Positions 1 to 6,048 of a DNA stretch of 9,681 nucleotides are shown in pieces. This DNA comes from Campylobacteraceae bacterium (GTDB taxonomy: Bacteria > Campylobacterota > Campylobacteria > Campylobacterales > Sulfurospirillaceae). Location: positions 1-9,681 of the forward strand of contig JALUMJ010000091.1 in the NCBI GenBank assembly GCA_027040375.1. Direction: 5' to 3'. The position numbers were made by a program, and so were the translations under genes. The notes under the pieces are model-generated. The model was not told the DNA's origin. It saw only the letters and a list, made by a program, of their open reading frames with translations, and did not search any database. The number at the start of each line of letters is the position of its first letter. The first letter of the stretch is position 1.

Positions 1-7
1 ATAGTTG

Positions 8-47
8 GTCTAATTTTACATACAATATACCGATTAGACATATCTAA
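8..47. promoter_or_regulatory. TTAGA/TCTAA half-sites upstream of the TRAP operon (possible operator)
   Basis: GTCTAAT at 8-14 is an exact reverse complement of ATTAGAC at 33-39. The second arm also belongs to a compact palindrome, TTAGACATATCTAA at 34-47, with one mismatched pair. The result is three copies of a 5-base half-site within 40 bp, and a -10-like TACAAT at 21-26 lies between them. This arrangement is typical of an operator for a dimeric regulator. The half-site is short and AT-rich, so chance is possible, and no regulator gene is visible to pair with it. Confidence 0.35.
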
Positions 48-57
48 AGATTTTTTA

Positions 58-66
58 TGTTAAAAT
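58..66 (+). promoter_or_regulatory. Candidate extended -10 promoter for the TRAP operon
   Basis: TGT followed by TAAAAT gives an extended -10 (TGn plus hexamer), the usual sigma-70 promoter form in Campylobacterota, where -35 boxes are poorly conserved. Transcription would start near 73 and leave a leader of about 20 nt that contains the ribosome binding site. An alternative -10, TACAAT, lies at 21-26. Either fits; the region is AT-rich. Confidence 0.3.
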
Positions 67-92
67 TACTAAAAATCATAAAAGGAGAAAAT

Positions 93-1046
93 ATGAAGAA
101 AATTTTAGTGCTTATGTTGGCATTTTTTATGCTTCCTGTTGCGATATTCGCTTACACTATAAATCTAGGGATTGTTACAACCCCTCACTCTTTCCACTAT
201 ATGGCGGCTAAAAAGTTTAAGGACATAGTTGAGAGTTCAAGCCACGGCGATATAAAAGTCAATATCCACCACTCAAAATCAGTAGGTAGTGAAACTAGTA
301 TCTTGCAACAGCTTCAGCTAAATGCTCTTCAGATGGGTGTCATCACAGCTGGTCCGATTGACAAATTTGTGCCTACTATAAAAGCTATAGAATTTCCTTT
401 TATCTTTGATAGTTTTGCAAAAGCAGACAAGATTCTCGATGGTAAAATCGGGCAAAAAATCTTGAAAAACTTTCAATCTGCAAATCTAGTGGGTTATCAC
501 TTTTTGGAAAACGGCTTTAGAAACATAACAAACTCTAAAAAACCGATTCACTCCGCTAGTGATGTAAAAGGCTTGAAGATAAGAGTTATGAATTCACAAC
601 TTCAGATAGACATCTGGAAAGATATCGGTGCAAATCCAACTCCAATGCCTTGGCCAATCTACACTCAACTTTCTCAACATGTTATAGATGGACAAGAAAA
701 TCCTCTAGCAGTCATAGACCAATACAAACTATACGAAGTGCAAAAATATCTCACACTAACTAGACATGTATATTCTGCCTTGGTTTTTGTTGGAAGTAAA
801 AGTTTTTATAATTCTTTGCCTAAAAAGTATCAAAAATTGCTTTTTAAAGCTACAAAAGAGGCATCTATATATGAGCGAAAACTCAACAGAGATAAAGCAG
901 CATTCTTTTTGGCTGATTTGAAAAAACAAGGTATGATTATCGATGAACATCCTGATATGGCGTCTTTCAAAAAAAGAGTTGCACCTCTTAAAAGCAGATT
1001 TAGCGGAGATGCTAAAAAATACCTAGATGAGATTTTAGCACAATAA
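93..1046 (+). CDS. dctP: TRAP transporter periplasmic solute-binding protein (DctP family)
   Basis: Extracytoplasmic receptor of a tripartite ATP-independent periplasmic (TRAP) carrier; it captures a carboxylate ligand and passes it to the membrane subunits. The start at 93 is preferred over an in-frame ATG at 57, because AAAGGAG at 81-87 sits 5 nt upstream and the protein then opens with a clean signal peptide (MKK, hydrophobic core, likely cleavage after Ala20). The mature part follows the DctP pattern: GFRNIT (140s) with Arg143, LKIRVM with Arg164, and VIDGQENPL at 198-205. The two arginines, 21 residues apart, match the pair that holds the ligand carboxylate in sialic-acid and related TRAP receptors. 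At 317 residues it is full length. The dctQ start follows 3 bp after the stop. The substrate cannot be read from sequence; C4-dicarboxylates, 2-oxo acids and 5-oxoproline are all possible for this fold. Confidence 0.93.
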   Translation: MKKILVLMLAFFMLPVAIFAYTINLGIVTTPHSFHYMAAKKFKDIVESSSHGDIKVNIHHSKSVGSETSILQQLQLNALQMGVITAGPIDKFVPTIKAIEFPFIFDSFAKADKILDGKIGQKILKNFQSANLVGYHFLENGFRNITNSKKPIHSASDVKGLKIRVMNSQLQIDIWKDIGANPTPMPWPIYTQLSQHVIDGQENPLAVIDQYKLYEVQKYLTLTRHVYSALVFVGSKSFYNSLPKKYQKLLFKATKEASIYERKLNRDKAAFFLADLKKQGMIIDEHPDMASFKKRVAPLKSRFSGDAKKYLDEILAQ

Positions 1047-1049
1047 AAA

Positions 1050-1532
1050 ATGCTCAAAATAGCCAGATTTATCGGAGTTTTAAGCGATGCGTTAAACAAG
1101 CAAATTAGCAAGCTTGTCGTGTCGCTTCTTTTTTTATTGTCACTACTTTTAGGGGTGAGTGTATTTTACAGATATGCCTTAAATGACTCCATATACTGGT
1201 CAAATGAAGTAGCTCGCTACATGTTGGCTTACATCACATTTTTAGGAGCCACGATGGCTCACAAACACAAAGCCCATATAAGAATAGATATGATTCTTGC
1301 GTATGTTTCCCCAAAAAATCAAAAAAATATCGAGATAATTATAAGTCTATTGTTCATCGCTTTTTGGATGTTGATTTTACTCGGCTCCATCAAGCTTTTT
1401 CCGCTTTTTATGATGCAAACAACTGCGACACTTCAAGTGCCTTTTGCCCTTCCATTTGCATCTCTTCCTATATCTGCTGTTATTTGGCTGATATATTGCA
1501 CGGATGACATTTTAAAAAAGATGGCTAAATGA
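1050..1532 (+). CDS. dctQ: TRAP transporter small permease subunit (DctQ family)
   Basis: Small four-helix inner-membrane subunit that joins the binding protein to the large permease. At 160 residues it has the usual length. Hydrophobic segments lie at roughly 22-40, 55-70, 93-112 and 133-150. The family signature spans residues 40-80: YRYALN, then W50 and E53, then FLGA at 64-67 and a His-rich loop ending in HIRID at 76-80. The ATG at 1050 starts 3 bp after the dctP stop without a clear ribosome binding site, so translation is probably coupled. The stop TGA overlaps the dctM start (ATGA), fixing the order dctP-dctQ-dctM in one operon. Identification as DctQ is secure; the transported solute is not known. 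Confidence 0.92.
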   Translation: MLKIARFIGVLSDALNKQISKLVVSLLFLLSLLLGVSVFYRYALNDSIYWSNEVARYMLAYITFLGATMAHKHKAHIRIDMILAYVSPKNQKNIEIIISLLFIAFWMLILLGSIKLFPLFMMQTTATLQVPFALPFASLPISAVIWLIYCTDDILKKMAK

Positions 1533-2797
1533 TACTTTTAATCGTACTTTTACTTTGCCTGATACTTTTGTCCATACCAATCTTTTTATCCATCGGCTTA
1601 TCCACCACGGTTGCATTTTTGATGTCAAATTTACCACTATTTATGATACCTCAAAAGATGTTTGATGGAGTAAATTCTTATGTTCTTTTGGCAGTTCCTC
1701 TTTTTATGCTAGCTGGTAGTTTGATGGACCAAGGCGGTATGTCAAAGAGACTTGTTGATTTATCTGAGTCTTTAGTGGGGCATTTTAGAGGAGGCTTGGC
1801 TATCACATCCATACTCTCAAGTATGCTTTTTGCTGGGGTTTCTGGCTCTGCGGCTGCTGATACAGCTGCGGTTGGTTCTGTTTTGATTCCATCCATGAAA
1901 AAGAAGGGATATAACAAAAATTTTGCAGCCTCCATCATAGCAACTGGCGGTTCTATCGGGGTTATCATACCTCCTAGCATCCCCATGATAATCTTTGCAT
2001 TTATCGCAAATATCTCTGTTGGAAAGCTCTTTTTAGCTGGAGTGATTCCAGGCATCATCATAGGTTTGTCACTCATACTGCTTGTTGTTTTTAAAACTAG
2101 AGATTTTGAGATTGACGATGAAAATAGAAAGTTTGATTTTCTAAAGTTTAAAAAAGCCTTCAAAGATGCTATCTTGGCTCTTGGTATTCCATTTATCGTT
2201 GTTGGCGGTATCTTAGGAGGGCTTTTCACAGCCACAGAATCAGCTGCGGTTGCAGTTATCTATGCTTTTGTTGTCAGTGGTTTGATATACAAAGAATTGA
2301 GCTTGAAAAAACTCTATAAAGCATCAATTTACGCCATAAATACAAGCTCCATCATCCTCATAATCATTTCCATCGCAACCGTTTTTTCATGGTTTCTATC
2401 CATGAACAATGTACAACAATTATTATCAAATACATTTTTACTACTTGGCGACAACAAATACATAATACTCTTAGCCATCAATCTTTTCTTACTCATAATG
2501 GGTACATTTGTAGAAACAACAGCATCTTTGATACTATTTGTGCCAGTCGTCACACCTCTGCTAAACAGCTTAGGAATCGACCCCATGACTTATGGAGTGA
2601 TGATAGTGACAAACCTAGCAATCGGCATGCTAACACCACCTCTTGGAATTTGTCTGATGGTTTCAAGCTCCATCGCTGAAACAAAAATACTAGACATCTC
2701 AAAAGCGATAACACCCTTTTTGCTTATTATGATATTTGATTTATTGCTGATTACCTTTGTGCCATTTTTGACTACATTTTTGCCGTCAGTTTATTAG
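1529..2797 (+). CDS. dctM: TRAP transporter large permease subunit (DctM family)
   Basis: Large membrane subunit that carries the solute across the inner membrane using an ion gradient. It has 422 residues, normal for DctM, and is almost wholly hydrophobic, with about a dozen predicted membrane segments. Diagnostic stretches are PLFMLAGSLM at 57-66, followed by DQGGMSKRL, the glycine/alanine-rich loop GVSGSAAADTAAVGS at 103-117, and GGSIGVIIPPSIPMI at 140-154. These match the conserved re-entrant loops of the DctM / ion-transporter superfamily. The ATG overlaps the dctQ stop by 4 bp, so the two are translationally coupled. It is the last gene of the TRAP operon; no regulator or enzyme follows it directly. 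No good terminator hairpin is visible after the stop. Confidence 0.94.
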   Translation: MILLIVLLLCLILLSIPIFLSIGLSTTVAFLMSNLPLFMIPQKMFDGVNSYVLLAVPLFMLAGSLMDQGGMSKRLVDLSESLVGHFRGGLAITSILSSMLFAGVSGSAAADTAAVGSVLIPSMKKKGYNKNFAASIIATGGSIGVIIPPSIPMIIFAFIANISVGKLFLAGVIPGIIIGLSLILLVVFKTRDFEIDDENRKFDFLKFKKAFKDAILALGIPFIVVGGILGGLFTATESAAVAVIYAFVVSGLIYKELSLKKLYKASIYAINTSSIILIIISIATVFSWFLSMNNVQQLLSNTFLLLGDNKYIILLAINLFLLIMGTFVETTASLILFVPVVTPLLNSLGIDPMTYGVMIVTNLAIGMLTPPLGICLMVSSSIAETKILDISKAITPFLLIMIFDLLLITFVPFLTTFLPSVY

Positions 2798-2819
2798 ACT
2801 TAAGGATACAATACCATAT

Positions 2820-2861
2820 AGGAGGATTAACTTTAGATTGATAAAAATTTTGCTACAATGA
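2820..2861 (+). other. Orphan Shine-Dalgarno and seven-codon reading frame after dctM
   Basis: AGGAGG at 2820-2825 is a perfect ribosome binding site 22 nt after the dctM stop, but no normal gene starts at the right distance. The only start in range is a TTG at 2838, 12 nt further on, which opens a seven-codon frame ending in TGA at 2859-2861. That TGA overlaps an ATG at 2858. It could be a micro-ORF, a leader, or a remnant of a gene displaced by the toxin-antitoxin module. Confidence 0.25.
2851..2859 (+). promoter_or_regulatory. Extended -10 promoter of the first toxin-antitoxin module
   Basis: TGC directly before TACAAT (2854-2859) forms an extended -10 box. Transcription would begin near 2866, giving a leader of about 16 nt that holds AGAGG at 2871-2875, 6 nt before the ATG at 2882. 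The box overlaps an upstream in-frame ATG at 2858, which argues against that codon as the antitoxin start. Confidence 0.5.
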
Positions 2862-2881
2862 ATAAAATTGAGAGGTGTGGT

Positions 2882-3157
2882 ATGCAAACAATAAAAGTAA
2901 ATATTCAAGATAGTTTTTTGCAGGACTTTTTGACATTTGTTGATCATTATAAAGACAAAATACAAATCAAAAATGAAGTTTCTTTTGAAAAAGATGAAAA
3001 ACTTGTGGACGATCCTTACTTTTATGAGAGACAAAAAGAGCTTTTAGAGATTAGAGAAAATATCAAGAATGGCAAAAATCAACTCAGTTCTTTTGAAGAG
3101 TTTGAACAAAAAACAGATATCTTTGCAAAAGAGCTTGCATCGAAATATGCAAATTAA
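2882..3157 (+). CDS. Putative antitoxin of a type II toxin-antitoxin module
   Basis: This 91-residue protein is not recognised by name. Its place directly before, and 11 bp overlapping, a ParE/RelE-type toxin gene makes it the likely antitoxin. The N-terminus (IKVNIQDSFLQDFLTF, residues 4-19) reads as a short beta strand followed by a helix, compatible with a ribbon-helix-helix DNA-binding arm, though this is only a pattern impression. The C-terminal half is charged and helical (RQKELLEIRENIKNGK, 50-65) and then has SSFEEFEQK at 69-77, the type of tail that wraps around RelE-fold toxins. The start at 2882 is chosen for its AGAGG ribosome binding site and because the in-frame ATG at 2858 lies inside the promoter -10. 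It probably represses its own promoter. Confidence 0.6.
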   Translation: MQTIKVNIQDSFLQDFLTFVDHYKDKIQIKNEVSFEKDEKLVDDPYFYERQKELLEIRENIKNGKNQLSSFEEFEQKTDIFAKELASKYAN

Positions 3158-3434
3158 ATTTGACAGTAAGTTTGAAACCAACTTCAATATAATCTTTGAA
3201 TATATCGCCCAAGATAAAATCTTAGCTGCAAATAGATTCAGACGAGAACTACTTAAAAAGATAAAAAAGTTATCGCAATTCCCATATAAATTCAGACAAT
3301 CGATATATTTTGACGAAGAAAATGTTAGAGACATGGTTTTTAAAGAATATACAGTAGTTTATGAAATTGACTTGGAAAATAATTTCATCATCATTTTAAA
3401 TATATTTAATAAAAGTCAACCACTTATAAAATAA
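3147..3434 (+). CDS. ParE/RelE-superfamily toxin
   Basis: A 95-residue basic protein of the RelE/ParE fold. RelE-like members cut mRNA on the ribosome and ParE-like members inhibit DNA gyrase; sequence alone does not decide which. It shows the family layout: IIFEYIAQDKILAANRFRREL (residues 15-35) as the helical hairpin, FPYKFR at 45-50, then VRDMVF at 60-65 and YTVVYEID at 68-75, and a final hydrophobic strand FIIILNIFNKSQ at 80-91. The ATG at 3147 lies inside the antitoxin gene (11 bp overlap), giving a family-typical length; an in-frame ATG at 3069 would add 26 residues with no family resemblance. There is no strong ribosome binding site, so translation is probably coupled to the antitoxin. 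Confidence 0.75.
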   Translation: MQIKFDSKFETNFNIIFEYIAQDKILAANRFRRELLKKIKKLSQFPYKFRQSIYFDEENVRDMVFKEYTVVYEIDLENNFIIILNIFNKSQPLIK

Positions 3435-3505
3435 CCTTTTATTCGCTCCTCCTCTCCTCAAAGCCAATTTGGTGTTTTTTAAAATTATGCTTTCATTTGC
3501 CAGAC

Positions 3506-4273
3506 TTAAACATAATAATCTTCATCTTTTTTATCTGAAACAAACATATGTCCTGGTGCATGGGTTATCGCAAAAGGGAGTTTTACATCTCTTAGGACAT
3601 TTTGAGGGGTTACGCCACAAGGCCAGAAGAGGGGGATTTCATCTTTTTTTATCTCGACGCTATCGCCGTATTCTGGATTATTTATATCTTTTATGCCTAT
3701 CATTTCTGGGTAGCCTACTTGTATCGGGGTTCCGTGCATATTGGGGAAGTGGCTTGTGACTACGCAGGCATCTGCTACTCTTTGTTTTTGTATCGGACGC
3801 ATGGAAACCACCATATCACCTTTCCATATATCTACTGGGTTTAGCTTTATGTTTGTGCTGTACATTGAGACATTTACGCCTTGGTCAACATGTCGCAAGC
3901 TTATACCGCTTTTTAAAAGTGATGTTTCAAAAGTAAAGCTACAACCTATGAGAAAAAAGACCAAATCTTCATCATAATACTCTTTTATATTTGTGACTTG
4001 TTTTACAACTTTTCCATTTTCGATTATATTGTAAAGCGGCAATTCATCCAATAGATTTGCACCGTCAGCTAGAATTTTGGTGCGATATCCATCTTTTATA
4101 ACTTCAAGCAAAGGCATAGCTTTTGAGTTTTTCTTTGCAAACTCTTCAAAGCTAGATGCATACTTTTTTGGTATAACAAACATATTTGCCTGCACATGCC
4201 CTTCGCAGTATCCTGCGGTTGGTTTTATAAACTCACCTTTAGCGATTTTAGCTCTTAGCTCTTTTGCTTCCAT
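3506..4273 (-). CDS. DUF1445 / YcsI-family protein (D-glutamate cyclase N-domain homologue, putative hydro-lyase)
   Basis: A 255-residue, full-length member of the DUF1445 family, usually annotated as putative hydro-lyase. Family motifs appear in order: TAG at 19-21 with HVQANM after it, GCSFTFE at 110-116, VVSMRP at 155-160, HGTP at 180-183, FWPCGVTPQ at 216-224 and THAPGHM at 237-243. The conserved cysteines (111, 219) and histidines are present, so it looks active. In vertebrates this domain forms the N-terminal half of mitochondrial DGLUCY, which converts D-glutamate to 5-oxo-D-proline, and Bacillus ycsI lies beside 5-oxoprolinase (pxpABC-type) genes. AAGGAAG at 4279-4285 is a good ribosome binding site for the ATG at 4273. 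The divergent neighbour encodes the other half of DGLUCY, supporting a joint role. The reaction itself is inferred. Confidence 0.88.
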   Translation of the reverse strand: MEAKELRAKIAKGEFIKPTAGYCEGHVQANMFVIPKKYASSFEEFAKKNSKAMPLLEVIKDGYRTKILADGANLLDELPLYNIIENGKVVKQVTNIKEYYDEDLVFFLIGCSFTFETSLLKSGISLRHVDQGVNVSMYSTNIKLNPVDIWKGDMVVSMRPIQKQRVADACVVTSHFPNMHGTPIQVGYPEMIGIKDINNPEYGDSVEIKKDEIPLFWPCGVTPQNVLRDVKLPFAITHAPGHMFVSDKKDEDYYV

Positions 4274-4292
4274 TTTTACTTCCTTATAAGTA

Positions 4293-4298
4293 ATTGTA
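4293..4298 (-). promoter_or_regulatory. Candidate -10 box for the DUF1445 gene
   Basis: Read on the minus strand this is TACAAT within TTTTACAAT, about 20 nt upstream of the start codon, leaving a very short leader that still includes AAGGAAG. A second candidate, TATAAT on the minus strand at 4326-4331, would give a longer leader and would overlap the opposite promoter. Confidence 0.3.
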
Positions 4299-4329
4299 AA
4301 ATCTCACATTATTTTAAGCTTTTTAATTA

Positions 4330-4335
4330 TAGAAT
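4330..4335 (+). promoter_or_regulatory. Candidate -10 box for a leaderless DUF4392 transcript
   Basis: TAGAAT lies 8 nt before the ATG at 4344, so transcription from it would start at or next to the start codon. No ribosome binding site is visible between 4300 and 4343. The region also holds the possible minus-strand TATAAT at 4326-4331, so the two promoters may interfere. Confidence 0.3.
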
Positions 4336-4343
4336 ATTTTACC

Positions 4344-5177
4344 ATGAAAAAAGATAAAAACATAGATAAAATCATATTAAAACATTCAACTAGAGGCATG
4401 GATAAGCTAGCCCTTAAATATCCTAAAGAGTATTGCAAAATTGCAGTGCAAAATTTTCTTGAATTAAAACTCGGTGTTGTGTTTTTATATACTGGGTTTT
4501 ATGTCAAGGGTTATCCTGAAACAGATGGACCTCTTGGGACTTACTTTTTAGCTCTCGCACTTGAAAAGATAGGTTATACTCCTATCGTTATCACTGATGA
4601 ATACTGTCAAGATTACTTTAGAGATATCAAAACTTTGTATATCCCGCTAAATGGCTTGGAAGATAACATATATCAAAATATTTTAGATGATTTTAAACCA
4701 GTTTGTCATATCTCTATCGAAAGATTAGGGAAAGACGAAGAGGGCAAATACCTCAACTCAAAAGGTGTAGATATCGGACAATTTACCGCTCCTTTGGATG
4801 AGCTTTTTGCATTGGGTGGCAAAAAAGCTCCGACTTTTGCTATAGGAGATGGTGGCAACGAGATAGGGATGGGAAATTTTAGAGATTACTTAAAAGAAGT
4901 CTTACATGTAAGCCCAAATGCTACTTCATCCGACTATCCTATCATCGCTTCTGTATCAAATTGGGGAGCTTATGGGTTTATCGCATATATACAAAAGTTT
5001 TTGAAAAAAAAGCTCTTGCCTACATTTGAAGAAGTTGAAGAGTACATGGATTATATCTTAAGCCTTGGTTGCGTAGATGGCATAAAATGCGAAAACACAA
5101 AATCCGTAGATGGCAAAGAGTGGCATACCGAAGAAGAGATACTCTTAGCATTAAAGCGTATCACTTTTGCTATATAA
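4344..5177 (+). CDS. DUF4392-family protein (D-glutamate cyclase C-domain homologue)
   Basis: A 277-residue stand-alone DUF4392 protein, the domain that forms the C-terminal half of vertebrate D-glutamate cyclase (DGLUCY). Visible signatures are LYTGFYV with GYPETDGPLG (residues 48-65), a glycine-rich GDGGNEIGMGN at 168-178 that resembles a nucleotide- or metal-binding loop, and SVSNWGAYG at 203-211. It has no signal peptide or membrane segment, so it should be cytoplasmic. The ATG at 4344 is the first in frame; no Shine-Dalgarno precedes it, and the next Met (residue 19) has no better site, so a leaderless mRNA is possible. It is divergent from the DUF1445 gene, 70 bp apart, giving a split version of the two-domain enzyme. 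The product 5-oxo-D-proline is inferred from the vertebrate homologue. Confidence 0.85.
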   Translation: MKKDKNIDKIILKHSTRGMDKLALKYPKEYCKIAVQNFLELKLGVVFLYTGFYVKGYPETDGPLGTYFLALALEKIGYTPIVITDEYCQDYFRDIKTLYIPLNGLEDNIYQNILDDFKPVCHISIERLGKDEEGKYLNSKGVDIGQFTAPLDELFALGGKKAPTFAIGDGGNEIGMGNFRDYLKEVLHVSPNATSSDYPIIASVSNWGAYGFIAYIQKFLKKKLLPTFEEVEEYMDYILSLGCVDGIKCENTKSVDGKEWHTEEEILLALKRITFAI

Positions 5178-5339
5178 ATTTTCTGAAGGCAAGCAAACAG
5201 AAGAAAAAAATCTTTTTACGATAGCTACAAGGTCAGTTTATAATTATTTTTATCTTACATAGTAACTCCAAAAAATAGAATTATTTAGCAAAATTGAATA
5301 TTATGCCAATAAATTACAAAATTTTTCTAAAAAATCAGG

Positions 5340-5345
5340 TATAAT
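5340..5345 (+). promoter_or_regulatory. -10 box of the SYLF-domain gene
   Basis: A perfect TATAAT. Expected transcription start is near 5352, with a leader of about 25 nt holding AGGAG at 5366-5370, 6 nt before the ATG. No convincing -35 box is present, as is usual in Campylobacterota; the upstream tract is very AT-rich. The rest of the 5178-5339 spacer shows no gene. Confidence 0.55.
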
Positions 5346-5376
5346 GTCTAATGAATTTTATATTTAGGAGAAAACT

Positions 5377-6045
5377 ATGAAAAAATTACATATAGTGATT
5401 TTACTCTCTTGCTTCTTTTTTACAAGCATATTAAGTGCTAGCTTGGTGCAAGAAAGAAGAATTTTAACTTCAGTTAAAATACTAAAAGAGGTATTTAACA
5501 AACCAAATACTGGTATAACAAAAGAGCTTTTAGAAAATGCGAAAGCCATAGCTATTTTTCCAAATACTATGAAAAGTGCTTTTTTCGTAGGAGCAAAAAG
5601 CGGCAAAGGAGTCATGTCTGTTAAGCTTTCAAATGGTCAATGGAGTGAGCCTATATTTATGGAACTCCATGGTCTTAGCTTTGGTATGCAATTTGGTTTT
5701 GAATCAACTGATATCATTATGATATTTAAAACAGATAGGAGCTTAGACGATTTGTCTCTTGGCAAAACAACTTTAGGCTTAGATGCTGGTGCTGCAATCT
5801 TTGCAAGAGGTGTTGGAAGAGCTGTCAAAATAGATGAAAACATAGCAGCAGACATACAGTCTTTTGGAAAAAGAAGTGGTGCATTTGTGGGTATTTCTGC
5901 AGGTGGTGCAAGCTTACATGTAAGCGACAATGATGATTTTGACTATTATGGCGGTATCGTATATGTTGATGATATAATACACCAAGATAAAGTCAAATCA
6001 ACAAGTGAGTCTGAAAAATTTAAAAAAGTATTAAAAAGCTTTTAA
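5377..6045 (+). CDS. Exported SYLF-domain (Ysc84-type) lipid-binding protein
   Basis: A 222-residue protein of the SYLF family (Ysc84 actin-binding / lipid-binding domain), found in bacteria as periplasmic or outer-membrane-associated proteins of poorly known function; eukaryotic members bind phosphoinositides. A Sec signal peptide covers residues 1-21 (MKK, hydrophobic core, likely cleavage after Ala21). The SYLF domain follows: AIAIFP at 57-62, GKGVMS at 76-81, GQWSEP at 87-92, TTLGLDAGAA at 131-140 and GAFVGISAGGASL at 168-180, with an acidic stretch SDNDDFDYYGG at 183-193. A cysteine at residue 12 is within the hydrophobic core and too early for a normal lipobox. AGGAG at 5366-5370 supports the start. 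The next gene begins 3 bp downstream, so the two are probably co-transcribed. Confidence 0.88.
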   Translation: MKKLHIVILLSCFFFTSILSASLVQERRILTSVKILKEVFNKPNTGITKELLENAKAIAIFPNTMKSAFFVGAKSGKGVMSVKLSNGQWSEPIFMELHGLSFGMQFGFESTDIIMIFKTDRSLDDLSLGKTTLGLDAGAAIFARGVGRAVKIDENIAADIQSFGKRSGAFVGISAGGASLHVSDNDDFDYYGGIVYVDDIIHQDKVKSTSESEKFKKVLKSF

Positions 6046-6048
6046 AAT

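Noticed and set aside
57..92. N-terminal extension of the dctP frame from the ATG at 57
   Set aside because: It overlaps the possible promoter, has no ribosome binding site and would spoil the signal peptide; the ATG at 93 has AAAGGAG at ideal spacing.
1678..2235. 185-codon minus-strand open frame inside dctM
   Set aside because: It is antisense to a strongly conserved permease gene, has a biased composition expected from reading hydrophobic codons backwards, and resembles no family.
3044..3334. Minus-strand open frame across the first toxin-antitoxin module
   Set aside because: It is antisense to two genes with a typical overlapping layout and has no ribosome binding site or family features.
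3446..3480. Pyrimidine tract at 3446-3459 and GCCAATTTGGT followed by a T run as a terminator between convergent genes
   Set aside because: The hairpin has only about three pairs; the T run alone is not enough to call an intrinsic terminator.
5180..5215. TTCTG/CAGAA hairpin after the DUF4392 gene as a terminator
   Set aside because: The stem is short and AT-rich, and is followed by an A run rather than a T run on the plus strand.
5377..5412. Lipoprotein signal (LLSC) in the SYLF protein
   Set aside because: The cysteine is at residue 12, too close to the N-terminus; a normal Sec cleavage after residue 21 fits better.
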